This document shows, in pieces, positions 51,784-63,184 of a stretch of 64,000 nt of DNA. Source of the DNA: Archangium lipolyticum (lineage in GTDB: Bacteria > Myxococcota > Myxococcia > Myxococcales > Myxococcaceae); the NCBI RefSeq assembly GCF_024623785.1, contig NZ_JANKBZ010000030.1, positions 62,001-126,000 on the forward strand. The letters are read 5' to 3'. Positions within the stretch are counted from its first letter, which is position 1. Each line of letters starts with the position of its first letter. The notes beneath the pieces were generated by a model. That model worked only from the letters and a program-made list of their open reading frames with translations. It searched no databases and was not told the DNA's origin. The position numbers were made by a program, and so were the translations under genes.

Positions 51784-52557
51784 TCACTGGCCGCGGAAGC
51801 GGGGCGTGCGCTTCTCGAGGAACGCCGCCCTGCCCTCCTTCGCGTCCTCGCTGGCGAAGGAGCGGGCCCGCACCTCGCGCAGGTGCGCCCGCTCCTCGTC
51901 GGACAGCGCCGGGCGCGTGAGCAGCCGGAAGGTCTCCTTCATTCCCGCCACCGCCAGGGGAGCCTGCGCCGCGAGCGTCCGGCACAGCTCCAGGGCCCGC
52001 GTCTCCGCGTCGGCCGCCGGGAGGCACTCATCCAGCAGTCCCCAGGCTAGCGCCTCCTTCGCGTCCAGCCGCCGTCCGGTGAGGAAGAGGTTCTTGGCGC
52101 GCGCCACGCCCACCAACCGGGCCGCGCGCGTCAGCCCGTCCGGCGAGTAGACGATGCCCAGCCGCGCCGGGGGCATGCTGAAGAGCGCATCCTCCGCGCC
52201 CACCCGGAAGTCACACGAGGCCGACAGGTCGAAGCCCGCCCCGAAGGCCGCGCCCCGCACCAGCGCGACGCTGGGCAGCGGCAGCGACTCCAGCCGCGCC
52301 AGGCACGCCATCAGCGCGTCGTCGGGCAGGCGGTCCCCGGTGGGCGCCGCCAGCAGGTTCAGGTCGTAGCCCGAGCAGAAGGCCCCGCCCTCGCCCCGGA
52401 TGAGGACGGCGCGCACGCGCCCGGGGGCCGAGGCCAGCGCCTCGTCCAACCGGGCCACCTGCTCATCATCGAGCGCGTTGCGCCGCGCCGGGTTGGACAG
52501 GGTGAGGACGCGGACGCCATCGTCCCGGTCCTCCACATGCAGGGCGGACGGCTGCAC
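51784..52557 (-). CDS. Enoyl-CoA hydratase/isomerase family protein
   Basis: This 257-residue crotonase-fold enzyme has the family blocks GGAFCSGYDLNLL (about 64-76) and VRGAAFGAGFDLSASCDFRV (about 105-124) with the oxyanion-hole Gly residues. The start is GTG 52557, 12 bp downstream of the biotin-carrier stop. Being in one operon with a biotin carrier and a biotin carboxylase suggests leucine/isovalerate breakdown (methylglutaconyl-CoA hydratase) or a similar carboxylase pathway. The active-site Glu pair is not clear, so hydratase versus other crotonase activity is open. Confidence 0.75.
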   Translation of the reverse strand: MQPSALHVEDRDDGVRVLTLSNPARRNALDDEQVARLDEALASAPGRVRAVLIRGEGGAFCSGYDLNLLAAPTGDRLPDDALMACLARLESLPLPSVALVRGAAFGAGFDLSASCDFRVGAEDALFSMPPARLGIVYSPDGLTRAARLVGVARAKNLFLTGRRLDAKEALAWGLLDECLPAADAETRALELCRTLAAQAPLAVAGMKETFRLLTRPALSDEERAHLREVRARSFASEDAKEGRAAFLEKRTPRFRGQ

Positions 52558-52568
52558 CGCGCGGCCCG

Positions 52569-52781
52569 CTAACCGAGCACCACGAGGACGTCGCCCTCGT
52601 TGACGGGCTGGGACTCCTTGCAGCGGATCTCCTTCACCGTGCCGTCCTCGGTTGCCTCCACCGGCATCTCCATCTTCATGGACTCGAGGATGACGAGCGT
52701 GTCGCCCGACTTGACCTGCTGCCCGACCGTCACCTCGATCTTCCACACCGTTCCGGTGATGTGCGCCGCCACGTCCGCCAT
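52569..52781 (-). CDS. Biotin/lipoyl carrier protein
   Basis: This 70-residue stand-alone biotinyl domain has the biotin-accepting Lys K36 in ESMKMEMP. Carriers this small occur with acyl-CoA and pyruvate-type carboxylases. GAGGAG upstream supports the ATG at 52781. It lies between the biotin carboxylase and the enoyl-CoA hydratase genes. Its partner carboxyltransferase is not in the window. Confidence 0.85.
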   Translation of the reverse strand: MADVAAHITGTVWKIEVTVGQQVKSGDTLVILESMKMEMPVEATEDGTVKEIRCKESQPVNEGDVLVVLG

Positions 52782-52854
52782 ACGCTGTGCTCCTCTGGAT
52801 CCGAAAGGGGTGCTGCGTGCTCTACGTGCTGCGTGGAAAGGGTGCCGCCCCTGG

Positions 52855-54204
52855 CTACGGCTTCGCGTGGTGCTCCAGGAAGCGCGTGTTCAGGTCGCCC
52901 GCGCGGAAGACCGGATCCTTCAGGATGCGCAGGTGCAGGGGGATGTTCGTCTTGATGCCCTCGATGCGGAAGCCCTCCAGCGCCTGGATGGAGCGCTCGA
53001 TGGCCTCGGCGCGCGTGGCGCCCGAGACGATGAGCTTGGCGATCATCGGGTCATAGTTCGGCGTGACGGTGTTGCCCTCGGCGTAGCCCGAGTCCAGGCG
53101 CACGCCCTCACCCGTGGGCGGCTGGTACACCTTGAGCGGGCCCGGCGAGGGGAAGAACTTCACCGGGTCCTCCGCGTAGATGCGGAACTCGAGCGCCGCC
53201 CCGCGCCGCTTCACGTCCTCCTGCTTCACGGTGAGCTTCTCGCCGGAGGCGATGCGCAGCTGCCAGCCGATGAGATCCAACCCCGTGGTCAGCTCCGTCA
53301 CCGGGTGCTCCACCTGGAGCCGGGCGTTCATCTCGATGAAGTAGATGTTGCCGTCCGAGTAGAGGAACTCCACCGTGCCGGCGTTGGCGTAGCCGAACGC
53401 CTTGGCCGCGGTGACGGCCGCCGTGAACAGCTTCTGGGCCAGCTCCGGGTTGCGCCCGTCCGCGAAGAGCGGCGAGGGGGCCTCCTCCACCACCTTCTGG
53501 TGCCGGCGCTGGATGGAGCACTCGCGCTCCAGGCAGTGGATGAGGTGGCCGTGGTGGTCACCCAGAATCTGCACCTCGATGTGACGAGGAGCCGGGAAGT
53601 AGCGCTCGATGTACACGCCCTCGCGGCCGAAGGCGGCCTTCGCGCGATCCGTGCACTGGCGGAAGACCTTCTCCAGCTCGGCGGGGTTGTTGGCCGCGGC
53701 CATGCCGATGCCACCGCCACCGCCCGCGGCCTTGCACAGCACCGGGTAGCCGATGCTCTCCGCGGCGGCCAGCGCGGCGCCCGCGTCCGGGAGCACGTCC
53801 TCGGTGCCGGGCACCACCGGCACGCCCGCGGCGGACACCAGCTTGCGCGCCTGGCTCTTGTCCTTCATCCGCAGCATCGCCTCGGGAGGCGGGCCCACGA
53901 AGGTGATGCCGGCGTCCTTGCACGCGTTGGCGAACTCGGCGTTCTCCGACACGAAGCCGTAGCCGGGGTGAACCGCGTCGGCGCCCGTGGACTTCGCCGC
54001 CTCGAGGATGGCGGGGATGTTCAGGTAGCTGTCCTTCGCGGGCGCGGGCCCCAGGCGCACGGCCTGATCCGCTTCGCGCACGAAGGGCAGCTCCGCGTCC
54101 GCGTCCGAATAGACGGCCACGGTGGACAACCCCATCCCCTTGGCCACGGTGTTGATGCGCCGGGAGATCTCACCCCGGTTGGCGATGAGCAGCTTCTTGA
54201 ACAT
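52855..54204 (-). CDS. Biotin carboxylase subunit of an acyl-CoA carboxylase
   Basis: This 449-residue ATP-grasp enzyme carboxylates the biotin of its carrier protein with bicarbonate and ATP. FKKLLIANRGEISRRI begins the biotin carboxylase N-terminus. The glycine loop KAAGGGGGIGM is near 159-169, ECSIQRRHQKVVEEAPSP near 231 and EMNARLQVEHPVTE near 287 to 300. The ATG at 54204 has GGAGGGG nine bases upstream. A 73-bp gap separates it from the biotin carrier gene. AccC and the methylcrotonyl-, propionyl- and geranyl-CoA carboxylase alpha subunits share these motifs, and the hydratase neighbour favours a catabolic role. Confidence 0.88.
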   Translation of the reverse strand: MFKKLLIANRGEISRRINTVAKGMGLSTVAVYSDADAELPFVREADQAVRLGPAPAKDSYLNIPAILEAAKSTGADAVHPGYGFVSENAEFANACKDAGITFVGPPPEAMLRMKDKSQARKLVSAAGVPVVPGTEDVLPDAGAALAAAESIGYPVLCKAAGGGGGIGMAAANNPAELEKVFRQCTDRAKAAFGREGVYIERYFPAPRHIEVQILGDHHGHLIHCLERECSIQRRHQKVVEEAPSPLFADGRNPELAQKLFTAAVTAAKAFGYANAGTVEFLYSDGNIYFIEMNARLQVEHPVTELTTGLDLIGWQLRIASGEKLTVKQEDVKRRGAALEFRIYAEDPVKFFPSPGPLKVYQPPTGEGVRLDSGYAEGNTVTPNYDPMIAKLIVSGATRAEAIERSIQALEGFRIEGIKTNIPLHLRILKDPVFRAGDLNTRFLEHHAKP

Positions 54205-54328
54205 GGCTGGCAACCCCTCCGTGTGAGGCGGGGCAACCTAAACCCCCACCTTCGACCTGACAAGGAGACAACGCGCCTCCCGCCGGGAAGTTGCGGGCAT
54301 GTAGGTAAATGGCGTAGCGTCCCTGGCC

Positions 54329-54706
54329 GTGAAGCCCTCCACGACAGGAACAGTGGTGGATCTCCAGGGCGCGCGCCGAGAGCGGCGGCTGGAGATGTAC
54401 CGGGCGCGAGTGGCCGAGCGCCTTCGCACCAACCGCGCGGCCGTCGAGGCCCTCTACCAAGGGGGCACGCTCTTCTCGCCCCAAGGCACTCGCGCGGGCC
54501 GGGCCCTCCTCCGGGCCCATCAACTCCTGCAGCGCGCGGACTCCCTGCTGGAGCAGCTCTCCGGCGATGGGGTGGTCCCCGCGCCGCGGCTGCCCGAGCG
54601 CGTCGACGAGCTCTACCGCGAGCTGGACACGCTGCTGTCGCGCAGTGACGCTCTCTCCGGGCGCCACCAGCGGGCGGCGAACGTGGCCCGCCTGCCCGGG
54701 CGCTAG
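54329..54706 (+). CDS. Small helical protein of unknown function
   Basis: This 125-residue basic, highly helical protein has heptad-like patterns (RRERRLEMYRARVAERLR, LLRAHQLLQRADSLLEQL). It shows no signal, transmembrane helix or known domain. The start is GTG 54329 without a clear ribosome binding site; a GTG at 54353 is an alternative. It is divergent from the biotin carboxylase gene and convergent with ftsZ, 40 bp away. Confidence 0.55.
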   Translation: MKPSTTGTVVDLQGARRERRLEMYRARVAERLRTNRAAVEALYQGGTLFSPQGTRAGRALLRAHQLLQRADSLLEQLSGDGVVPAPRLPERVDELYRELDTLLSRSDALSGRHQRAANVARLPGR

Positions 54707-54746
54707 CTCGGGAAGACCCCAGCCCTTCCGGACCGGAGCCCTCGCC

Positions 54747-55961
54747 TCACGGCATCTCCGTCTGGCCCTGGCGGCGCAGGAAGGTGGGGATGTCGAACTG
54801 GTCCTCGTCCAGGGGCAGCGCCGCGTCCTTCACCACCGCGGTGCGGCTGGCCAGCGAGCGCCCATCCACCGAGGCCATCGTCCGCACACCAGCCTTGGCG
54901 GGCACCAGGCTGGCCACCTCCTCGCGCGCCGCGGTCAGCGAGGCGGGCGTGGGGCGGGACACCACCGGCACCTGCACCACCTGGGGGACCTGGCGCACCT
55001 TCGCATCGCGCGACACGAAGCCCGTGGCGATGATGGTGATCTTCACCTCGTCGCGGATGTTGTCGTCGATGAGCGAGCCGAAGATGATCTCCGCCTCGCC
55101 ATCGGCCGCGTCGTGCACCAGCGTGAGGGCCTCGTTGACCTCCTGGAGGGTCATGTCGCGGCCGCCGGTGATGTTGATGAGCAGGCCGGTGGCGCCGTCG
55201 ATGGAGACGTCCTCCAGCAGCGGGCTGGAGATGGCCTGCTGCATGGCGTTGAGCGCGCGCTTGTCGCCGGAGGCGTGGCCGGTGCCCATGAGCGCCAGAC
55301 CCTTGTCGCTCATGATGGTCTTCACGTCGGCGAAGTCCACGTTGATGTAGCCGTGGTACTGGATGAGGTCCGAGATGCCCTGGACGGCGTTGAGGAGCAC
55401 CTCGTCGGCGCGCTTGAAGGTCTCCAGCAGCGGCATGGGCTCGTTGCTCAGGGTGAGCAGCCGCTGGTTGGGGATGGTGATGAGGGTGTCCACCGCGGCC
55501 TTGAGCTCCACCAGGCCCTGCTCCGCCTGCTTGCGGCGCTTGTTGCCCTCGAAGAGAAAGGGCTTGGTGACCACGCCCACGGTGAGGCAGCCGAGGCTCT
55601 TGGCGATGTCGGCGATGATGGGCGCCGCGCCCGTGCCGGTGCCACCGCCCATGCCGGCGGTGACGAAGACCATGTCCGCGCCCTCGAGCATGGAGGCGAT
55701 CTGATCGCGCGACTCGAGCGCGGCCTCGCGGCCCATCTCCGGGTTGGCACCCGCGCCCAGGCCCTTGGTGAGGGTCTGGCCGAGCTGCAACCGCACGGGC
55801 GCCTTGTTGGCGGCCAGCGCCTGCACGTCGGTATTCGCGGCGATGAAGTCGACCCGCTCAAGCTTCGCCAGGATCATCGTGTTGACCGCGTTACAGCCGG
55901 CGCCACCGACGCCGACGACACGAATCTTTGCGGCCTGCTTGTTCTGGTCGAACTGGTCCAT
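54747..55961 (-). CDS. ftsZ: Cell division protein FtsZ
   Basis: This 404-residue tubulin-like GTPase forms the cytokinetic Z-ring. The GTP-binding loop GMGGGTGTG is at 103-111, the first nucleotide motif [12 protein letters not shown] at 16-27, and the C-terminal conserved peptide DIPTFLRRQ, which binds FtsA and ZipA-type partners, is at about 391-399. The start ATG 55961 has AAGGAA four bases upstream. Upstream on the same strand lies the giant CARDB lipoprotein gene, not ftsA or ftsQ, so this copy is outside the usual dcw order. Two hairpins separate it from that gene. Confidence 0.95.
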   Translation of the reverse strand: MDQFDQNKQAAKIRVVGVGGAGCNAVNTMILAKLERVDFIAANTDVQALAANKAPVRLQLGQTLTKGLGAGANPEMGREAALESRDQIASMLEGADMVFVTAGMGGGTGTGAAPIIADIAKSLGCLTVGVVTKPFLFEGNKRRKQAEQGLVELKAAVDTLITIPNQRLLTLSNEPMPLLETFKRADEVLLNAVQGISDLIQYHGYINVDFADVKTIMSDKGLALMGTGHASGDKRALNAMQQAISSPLLEDVSIDGATGLLINITGGRDMTLQEVNEALTLVHDAADGEAEIIFGSLIDDNIRDEVKITIIATGFVSRDAKVRQVPQVVQVPVVSRPTPASLTAAREEVASLVPAKAGVRTMASVDGRSLASRTAVVKDAALPLDEDQFDIPTFLRRQGQTEMP

Positions 55962-56113
55962 GTGGTTCCTTCTTTCAACGCAGGTCACACGTGCCCGCGC
56001 GCGCCCCTGCAGACACCATCTTCAGCAAGTCGCGATCTTTGGCAAGTTCTCAGCTACGAACATGTAGCGCGACGTTGCCGTGCCAAGTCGTCACAGGCAC
56101 TTACGCGGAAGCT

Positions 56114-56141
56114 CCACCGCGCCGTCGGTGCGGCGCGGTGG
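56114..56141 (-). terminator. 10-bp perfect stem-loop upstream of ftsZ
   Basis: CCACCGCGCC and GGCGCGGTGG pair perfectly around an 8-nt loop, 153 bp upstream of ftsZ. There is no U-tract. It may end the CARDB transcript or act in the ftsZ leader. Confidence 0.45.
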
Positions 56142-56159
56142 GTGCATCACACCTCTTGA

Positions 56160-56195
56160 CTCGCGCGATGAGGTCTCCTCACCCGACCGCGCGAG
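56160..56195 (-). terminator. Stem-loop after the CARDB gene
   Basis: CTCGCGCG pairs with CGCGCGAG across an inner TGAGG-TCT-CCTCA hairpin, 11 bp downstream of the stop at 56207. No U-tract is present, but the position suits a terminator of the 7.1-kb gene. Confidence 0.45.
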
Positions 56196-56206
56196 CACGT
56201 CACGCA

Positions 56207-59200
56207 CTACTGAACGGTGACAGGGCCGCCCACGAGCGCGTTGTTGCTCTCCAGGAGCTCCTCATGCTGCCCGGCCGGGTCCACGATTCCGCCCAGGTAC
56301 CAGCGCCCCTTGGCCAGGGAGGGAGTCCAGTCCGAGAGCTGAATCGTCCTGCACTGCCCCGGAAACATCTGGCCCGTGGTGGCACTGGAGACGTAGACAT
56401 CCCCCGGGTACTGGGATGACGGATGGACGGAGGTGTCCGAGGAGAAGACGAGCTCCACGGTCGTGCTGGCCGCGTCGTCCCCCTGGTTGCACACGGTGAT
56501 GGAGGCGTCGAAGGACATGCCCGGACGGACGCTCGCCGGCCCCGTCACCTCGGTGACAGCGAAGTCCACCCCCGTCCCCATGCTCACCTCGCCGCTCACG
56601 AACACGTTGTTGTCCTCGAAGAACTCCGGCGTGTTGCCGTCCGGGTCCACGAAGGCGCCCATGCGCCAGGCCCCCGACAGGTAGGGCACGCTCCCGGACA
56701 CCTCCACCGGAACGCACTGCCCGGCGGGCAGCGGCCCGGTGTTTCCGCTGGCGAGCCACACGTCTCCGTATGGCTCGAAGGGCACGGAGGGAGACTCGTC
56801 CTTGAAGAGCACGAGCACCACGTGCGAGGAGGCACGCTGGAGTCCCCGGTTGCACACGGTCGCGGAGCCGCTGATTGAAGCACCCGGCTGCAGGCGCGCC
56901 GGGAGGGACACGGCCTCGATGACGAGGTCCGGCTGGTACCCCACGCCGACCCGGCCGCCCCGGTACGTGTCGTTGCTCGTGATGAGCTCCTGCTCCCTGC
57001 CTCCGGATCTGATGAGGGTCCCCACGTGGTACACGCCCTCGGGCACGGAGACAGAGACGGAGGACGTCAACGGCCGCGTCTCGCACGTTCCGGGAGACAG
57101 ATACGCGAACACGGAGCCGAGGAAGAAGTCGTCACCTCCGGACGAGTCCGGCCAGTCGATGGTGGTGTCCTTCGAGAGGACGACGTCCACGCTCGCGCTC
57201 CCGTAGCGGGTGCCCTGGTTGCACACCGTGACGGACACGGGGAGCTCCGCCCACGGTTCCACGCTCGTCGGAGCCGTCACCGCCGTGACGACGAAGTCCG
57301 TCCCGACGCCGATGCCGAACAGACCACTCGCACGCGCGTTGTTCTCCTCGGAGAGCTCCGGCTGCCGCTCATATGGATCGATGAAGGCACCCAGGTGATA
57401 GACGCCCTCGCTCAGCCCGTGGGCGACGGAGGCCTGCGCGGACACCGGCACCGTGACGCACTGACCTCCAGGCAACGGCCCGACGGACGACGTACTGCTG
57501 GGCCAGAAGTCCCCATATCCCGGGGGCGCGATGACCTCATCCGCCGAGAGCGCGAGCAGCACCTCCGTCGTGATGGACGGCACGGTGCCCTGGTTGCACA
57601 CCGTGACGAGTGCCTGGAAGGACGACCCCAGCTCCACGTTCGCTGGCCCCGTCACCGACTGGACGACGAGGTCCGGCTGGTTGCCGATGACCATCTGACC
57701 GCCCGCGTGCGCGTTGTTGTTCTCGATGAACTCCAGCTGCTCGTTGTCCGGATCCACCACCGCGCCCAGCGTGTACGTCCCTTCTGGCACGAAGTTGAGG
57801 TCGGCCCGCACCCGCACCGTGTCGCAGTGCTCCGGCGCCAGGCTGCCGAAGAAGAAGGAGTCCACCTGGATGTCATCGGACGATGGACCCTGTCCGGAGA
57901 TGACCGGGTCCGGAGACACGAAGACAGCCACTTGCGGATGACCCCATTCGGTGCCCTGGTTGCACACCGTGACGGACACGGTGAAGGAACCGTCCGTCCT
58001 CGCGCTCACCGGCCCCGTCACCGCCGTGACGATGAGGTCCGGCGCATGGCCGATCCCCATCAGGGCACCCGCGTGCGCGTTGTTGCTCTCGAGGAACTCC
58101 GGCACTCCGTCGACCGGGTCCGCGATGGCCCCCAGGTGGTACGTCCCATCGGGCAGGGAAGGGGCCTGAGCCGACACCGCGACCGGAGTGCACTGCCCCG
58201 GCTCCAGCGGACCCACGACCGCGCTCCCGGCGAGGGTGTCTCCCCCAACCTGCGGCCCCGGCAGGGAGATGACCGCATCCGAGGAGAGCAGGAGGGCCAG
58301 ATCCGTGGAACCCCGCACGGTGCCCTGGTTGCACACCGTGACGGACGCGGTGAACAAGGCTCCCGGCACCCGGCTCGCGGGACCCGTCACCGCCGTGACG
58401 GCGAAGTCCGGCAAGCTGCCGATGCCAATCGAACCTCCCGAGGACGCGTTGTTGTGCTCGAGCACTTCCAGCTGGCCGTTGGCCGGGTCGGCGATGGCAC
58501 CCAGATACCAGACCCCCTCGAACGAGGCGGAAGCCTGCGCGGACACCGGCACCGTGGAGCACTGCCCCGGCTCCAGCGAGCCCACGCCCGCGCTCGCGAG
58601 CACCACGTCCCACTCCGAGAGCGGCGTGCCCGGTGCGAGGATGACCTCGTCACGGGACAGGAGGAGGGCCACGTCCGTGGAGCCACTCGAATGACCCTGG
58701 TTGCACACCGTGGCGGACGCGGTGAAGGCGTCACCCGGCCTGACGCTGCTCGGTCCCGACACCTGGGTGACGACGAAGTCCGGCCCATCCCCGAACCCCA
58801 TCCGGACGCCCGCACGTGCGTTGTTGCTCTCGATGAACTCCCGCTGGAAGTTGGTCGGGTCGACGATGGCGCCCAGGTACCACGAACCCTGGAGCGAGGT
58901 GCTGACCTCCCACTCCACGGGAACGCACTGCCCCGGTGGCAGGTAGCCCAACGGCGTGTTCCCGAGGAACACGTCTCCCCCCGGACTCTGTGCTCCCGCG
59001 GGCAGGGAGATGTCCGGATCGGACGACAGCACGAACAGCACATCCGTGCTGCCCTCCTGGATGCCCTGGTTGCACACCGTCGCGGTCACGTGGAACGAAG
59101 CCCCCGAGCGCACGGTCGCCGGACCCGACACCTCCTGGACGGTGAAGTCCGGCCCGAAGCCCACGCCAACCTGGACCGGTCCGGACGCGTTGTTGGACTC

Positions 59201-62200
59201 GACGAGCTCGTTCTGGATGTTGGACACGTCCGCGACGGCTCCCAGGTTGTACGTCCCCGGGAACTCGTAGAGCTCTTGGGGAAGCGAGGTGGACAGCGGC
59301 ACCTGGGCGCACTGCCCCGCCCCCAGGAACACGTACGAGGACTGGCCGAGGAAGAAGTCTCCCTCGGCCTGCATCGGCCCCGGTGTGCCGGGGACCGTGT
59401 CGAACGACGCGAAGAATCCCACGTCCGTGGAGCCCTCCACGAAGCCCTGGTTGCACACCGTGGCGGACACGGAGAAGGAGTAGCCCGGAAACACGCTCGG
59501 CGGAGCGCTCACCTCCTGGATGACGAAGTCCGGCCCGGTCCCCACGCCCAGGGGCCCTCCCACCCGGAAGTTGTTGCTCTCGATGAGCTCCCCCTGGGTG
59601 AGGAGCGGGTCGGCCCCCGCGCTCAGATACCAGGAGCCCTCGGGCAGGGGGGTCCGCAGGGATACGGTGGTGCACTCCCCCACCCCCAGCGTCCTCACGG
59701 GCACGGTGCCGAGCGGGGTGGGCCACTCCCCCCGCGGATTCGTCGGAGAAGCCACGGCCGGTGAGGAGGACAGCAGCATCATCACTTCCGTGGCCCCGCT
59801 CGCGGTGCCCTGGTTGCACACCGTGGCGGACAGCGTGGCGGTGTCACCCGGCCTCACGTTCACCGGGCCCGACACCTTCGAGACAATGAAGTCCGGCCCA
59901 TCGCCGATCCCCATCACCTCTCCCACGCGGGCGTTGTTGTTCTCGAGCAGCTCCACCAGGGAGTTGTGCGGATCCACGATGGCCCCCAGGTGCCAGGCCA
60001 CGCCGGACATCGGCGCACGAACCTGCGCCGACACCGAGGCACATACCCCCGGCGCGAGCCCGTTCAGGCCCGAGCTCCCGAGCGGAAAGTCGGCCGAAGT
60101 GCCCGGCATGCCCAGGACCTCGTCCTCCGAGAGGAGGAAGAGCACGTCGGAGCCACCGGGCTGGGTGCCCTGGTTGCACACCGTGGCGGACACCGTGAAG
60201 AGGGCGTCCGGCCGCGCGTTCGCCGGCCCCACCACCTTCTTGACGATGAGGTCCGGCCCGTAGCCACTCCCCATCATGTCTCCCACTCGCGTGTTGTTGC
60301 GCTCGAAGAGCTCACGCTGGACGTCGAGCGGATCGACGATGGCGCCCAGGTACCAGGAGCCCTGGGGCAGGAAGGACTCGATGGACGAGGTCAGCCGATG
60401 CGTCACGCATTGCCCGGGAGCGAGCAAGCCCAGGGACGCCCGGCCCGCGGAGACATCCGAGCCTCCGGGAGACCGGGGGCCGGTGATGACGGTGTCGGAC
60501 GACAGCACCAGCAAGACCTCGGCATCGCCGCTCGTGGTGCCCTGGTTGCACACACTGATGAAGACCGGGAAGTTCTCGCCCGGCCGCGAAAGCGATGATC
60601 CCGTCAGCGCCTTGACGATGAAGTCCGGCGCGTCCCCCCACCCCACCCGCTTCCCCGCGAACGCATTGTTGCTCTCGAGGAGCTCCACCCTCTTCTCGCC
60701 CGGGTCGGCGATGGCGCTCAGGTGGTACTCCCCCGGCGGAAGGCCACTGGTGGCGAGGAAGGTGGCCTGCACCGGCACCTTGCCGCACTCCCCTGGCGGC
60801 AGCAGTGGCCCCATGGCCTCCCCGAGATACACGTCCCCATCCTGGGCCGGCGTCCCCGGCGGGATGACGGCCTCGTTGCTGGACAGCAGGAGCGCCACGT
60901 CGGTGTCCATCCCCACGGTGCCCTGGTTGCACACGGTGATGGACGCGGTGAAGGACTCGCCCGGCCGCACGACTTCCGGTCCCGTCACCTCCGTGACGAC
61001 GAAGTCCGGCCGGTGGCCGAGCCCCAGCTGGCCTCCCACGCGGGTGTTGTTGCTCTCGATGAGCTCCTGCCGGGAGCCGAACGGGTCCACGATCGCCGCC
61101 AGATGGAACGGGCCCTCCACCGAGGGAGCACCGCCATTCATCGAGAGCGCCTTGCAGGCGCCCGGCGCGAGCACGCCCACGGCGTTCTCCGCCACCGTGA
61201 GCATCTGCCCGGACTGAGAGGAGAGCGCCGGGTCGGACGACAGCAGGAGCCTCACCTGGGTGTCGGCCCCCGCGGTGCCCTGGTTGCACACGGTGACGGC
61301 CGCCGTGAGGGGCCCTCCTGGCCGAGCGCTCGCCGGACCCACCACCTTCGTGACGACGAAGTCCGGCCTGTCTCCCACCCCCAGGGGCCCACTGATGGAC
61401 ACGTTGTTGCTCTCGAGGAGCTCCCACGAGCTGTTGTACGGGTCGATGAGGGCACCGAGGTACCACTCCGCCCCGAAGGACTGGGCGGAGACCGACGTCG
61501 TCACCGGGACGCACTGGCCCGGCAACAGGGTACCCGTCGACAGGTAGCTCAGGGTCTGGTCCGCCTGCTCTATCTCGAACCCGGGAGGGGAGAGCCGCGC
61601 GTCGGGAGACAGCACCAGCATCACGTACGAGCTGTCCGGAACGGTTCCCTGGTTGCACATCGTGAGGGAGATGGAGAGGGGCGCCCCCTGCTTCACGCTC
61701 GGGGGCACGCTCACCTCGCGGATGGCGAAGTCCGGCCCCTGTCCCACCCTCAGGAGCCCACCTGCCCGGGAGTTGTTGCCCTCGAGGAGCTCCGGCGCAG
61801 TGTCGCGCGGATCGACGATGGCCCCCAGGCGGTACTCCCCATCCGGGAACGTGTAGGGGAAGGACACCGGGCCGGCCACCGCGAGCGTCCGGCATTGGCC
61901 CGGCTCCAGCGGATCCACGGAAGCCCGGGCGACGAAGATGTCTCCATCACCGGCCACAGGGGCCGGCGGGAGGATGACCGCGTCCTTGGACAGGTAGAGC
62001 TCCACCTCCGTGGCGCCCCCTACCTGGCCCTGATTGCAGACCGTCACGGTCGCCCCCAGGGACTCGCCCTGCATCGCGGAGACCGGCCCCGTCAACGCGG
62101 CGACGACGAAGTCCGGCCTGACTCCCACCGCCAGCGTGCCGGTCGTGAAGGCGTTGTTGCTCTCGATGAGCTCCTGAATGGAGTTGGAGGGGTCGACGAT

Positions 62201-63184
62201 GGCCCCCAGGTAGAGCTCTCCCTGCGAAGGCGGGGGCACGGTGGCGATGACATTGGCCGGCACGGAGGTGCAGGCACCGGGTGCCAGCGTGCTCACGGGG
62301 AACGAGCCCACGCGAAGATCCTGGTCCCTGGAGAGGCTCGCGTCCTTGGAGAGGAACAGCTCCACCTGGGTGCTGGCAGCGGCGGTGCCCGGGTTGCACA
62401 CGGTGATGGACGGGGTGAAGGAGTCACCCGGCGCTACCACCTTGGGAATCCCCTTCATCTCCGTGATGACGAAGTCGGGCCGGGAGCCCACCCCCAGGAG
62501 CGTGCCGCGCCCGTTGTTGGTCTCGATGAGCTCCGGCTTCACATTGCTCCGGTCCGCGTAGGCGCCCAGGTACCAGGCCCCCTGGGGAACCGATGGGACG
62601 GTGCCGGTGATGCTCACCTGAGCGCACTGACCTGGATTCACCGTCGGCGCTGACACGCTGGCGCTGATGGACTGGTCGGCCGTCGTGATGGCCTCATCCT
62701 GAGACAGCATCAGGCTCAAGGACGTGCTGTCGGGTTTGGTGCCCTGGTTGCACACCACGACACTCACCGGCATGGGCTGGCCGGGCTGCGCGCTGGCACG
62801 CCCACGCACCTCCCGGATGACGAAGTCTGGCAGGGAGCCAACCCCCACCTGGCCACCGGCCAGCGTGTTGTTGGTCTCGGAGAGCTCCGATGTCCAATTG
62901 GCCCGGTCGGCGATCGCCCCCACGAACCAGGAGCCCGAGACCACATTGGCGGTGACCAGCACCTCGCGCGCGGCGCACTCGCCCGGCACCAGGGTGGCCA
63001 ACTGGACCGACCCGACGGACAGGTCCTGCCCCGCGGTGATGATCGCGTCCTTCGACAGGACGAGCTCCACCACCCCCGGGTCGCCAGATGAACCGCCCCG
63101 GTTGCACACCGTGACGCCCACCCGCAGCGCGACTCCGCTCGACACGCTCGGCGGTGCGCTCACCTGCTGGATGAAGAAGTCCGG
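56207..63184 (-). repeat. 19 tandem coding repeats of about 367 bp
   Basis: The CARDB units recur as imperfect tandem DNA repeats, best seen in the CCCTGGTTGCACACCGTG-like segment that encodes the CNQG loop and appears about every 367 bp. The homology makes the array a likely site of recombination and copy-number change. Confidence 0.8.

Noticed and set aside
56207-63184. CRISPR-like or non-coding satellite reading of the regular repeats
   Set aside because: The period is about 367 bp, the units vary in sequence and stay in one reading frame, and each codes for a complete CARDB unit.
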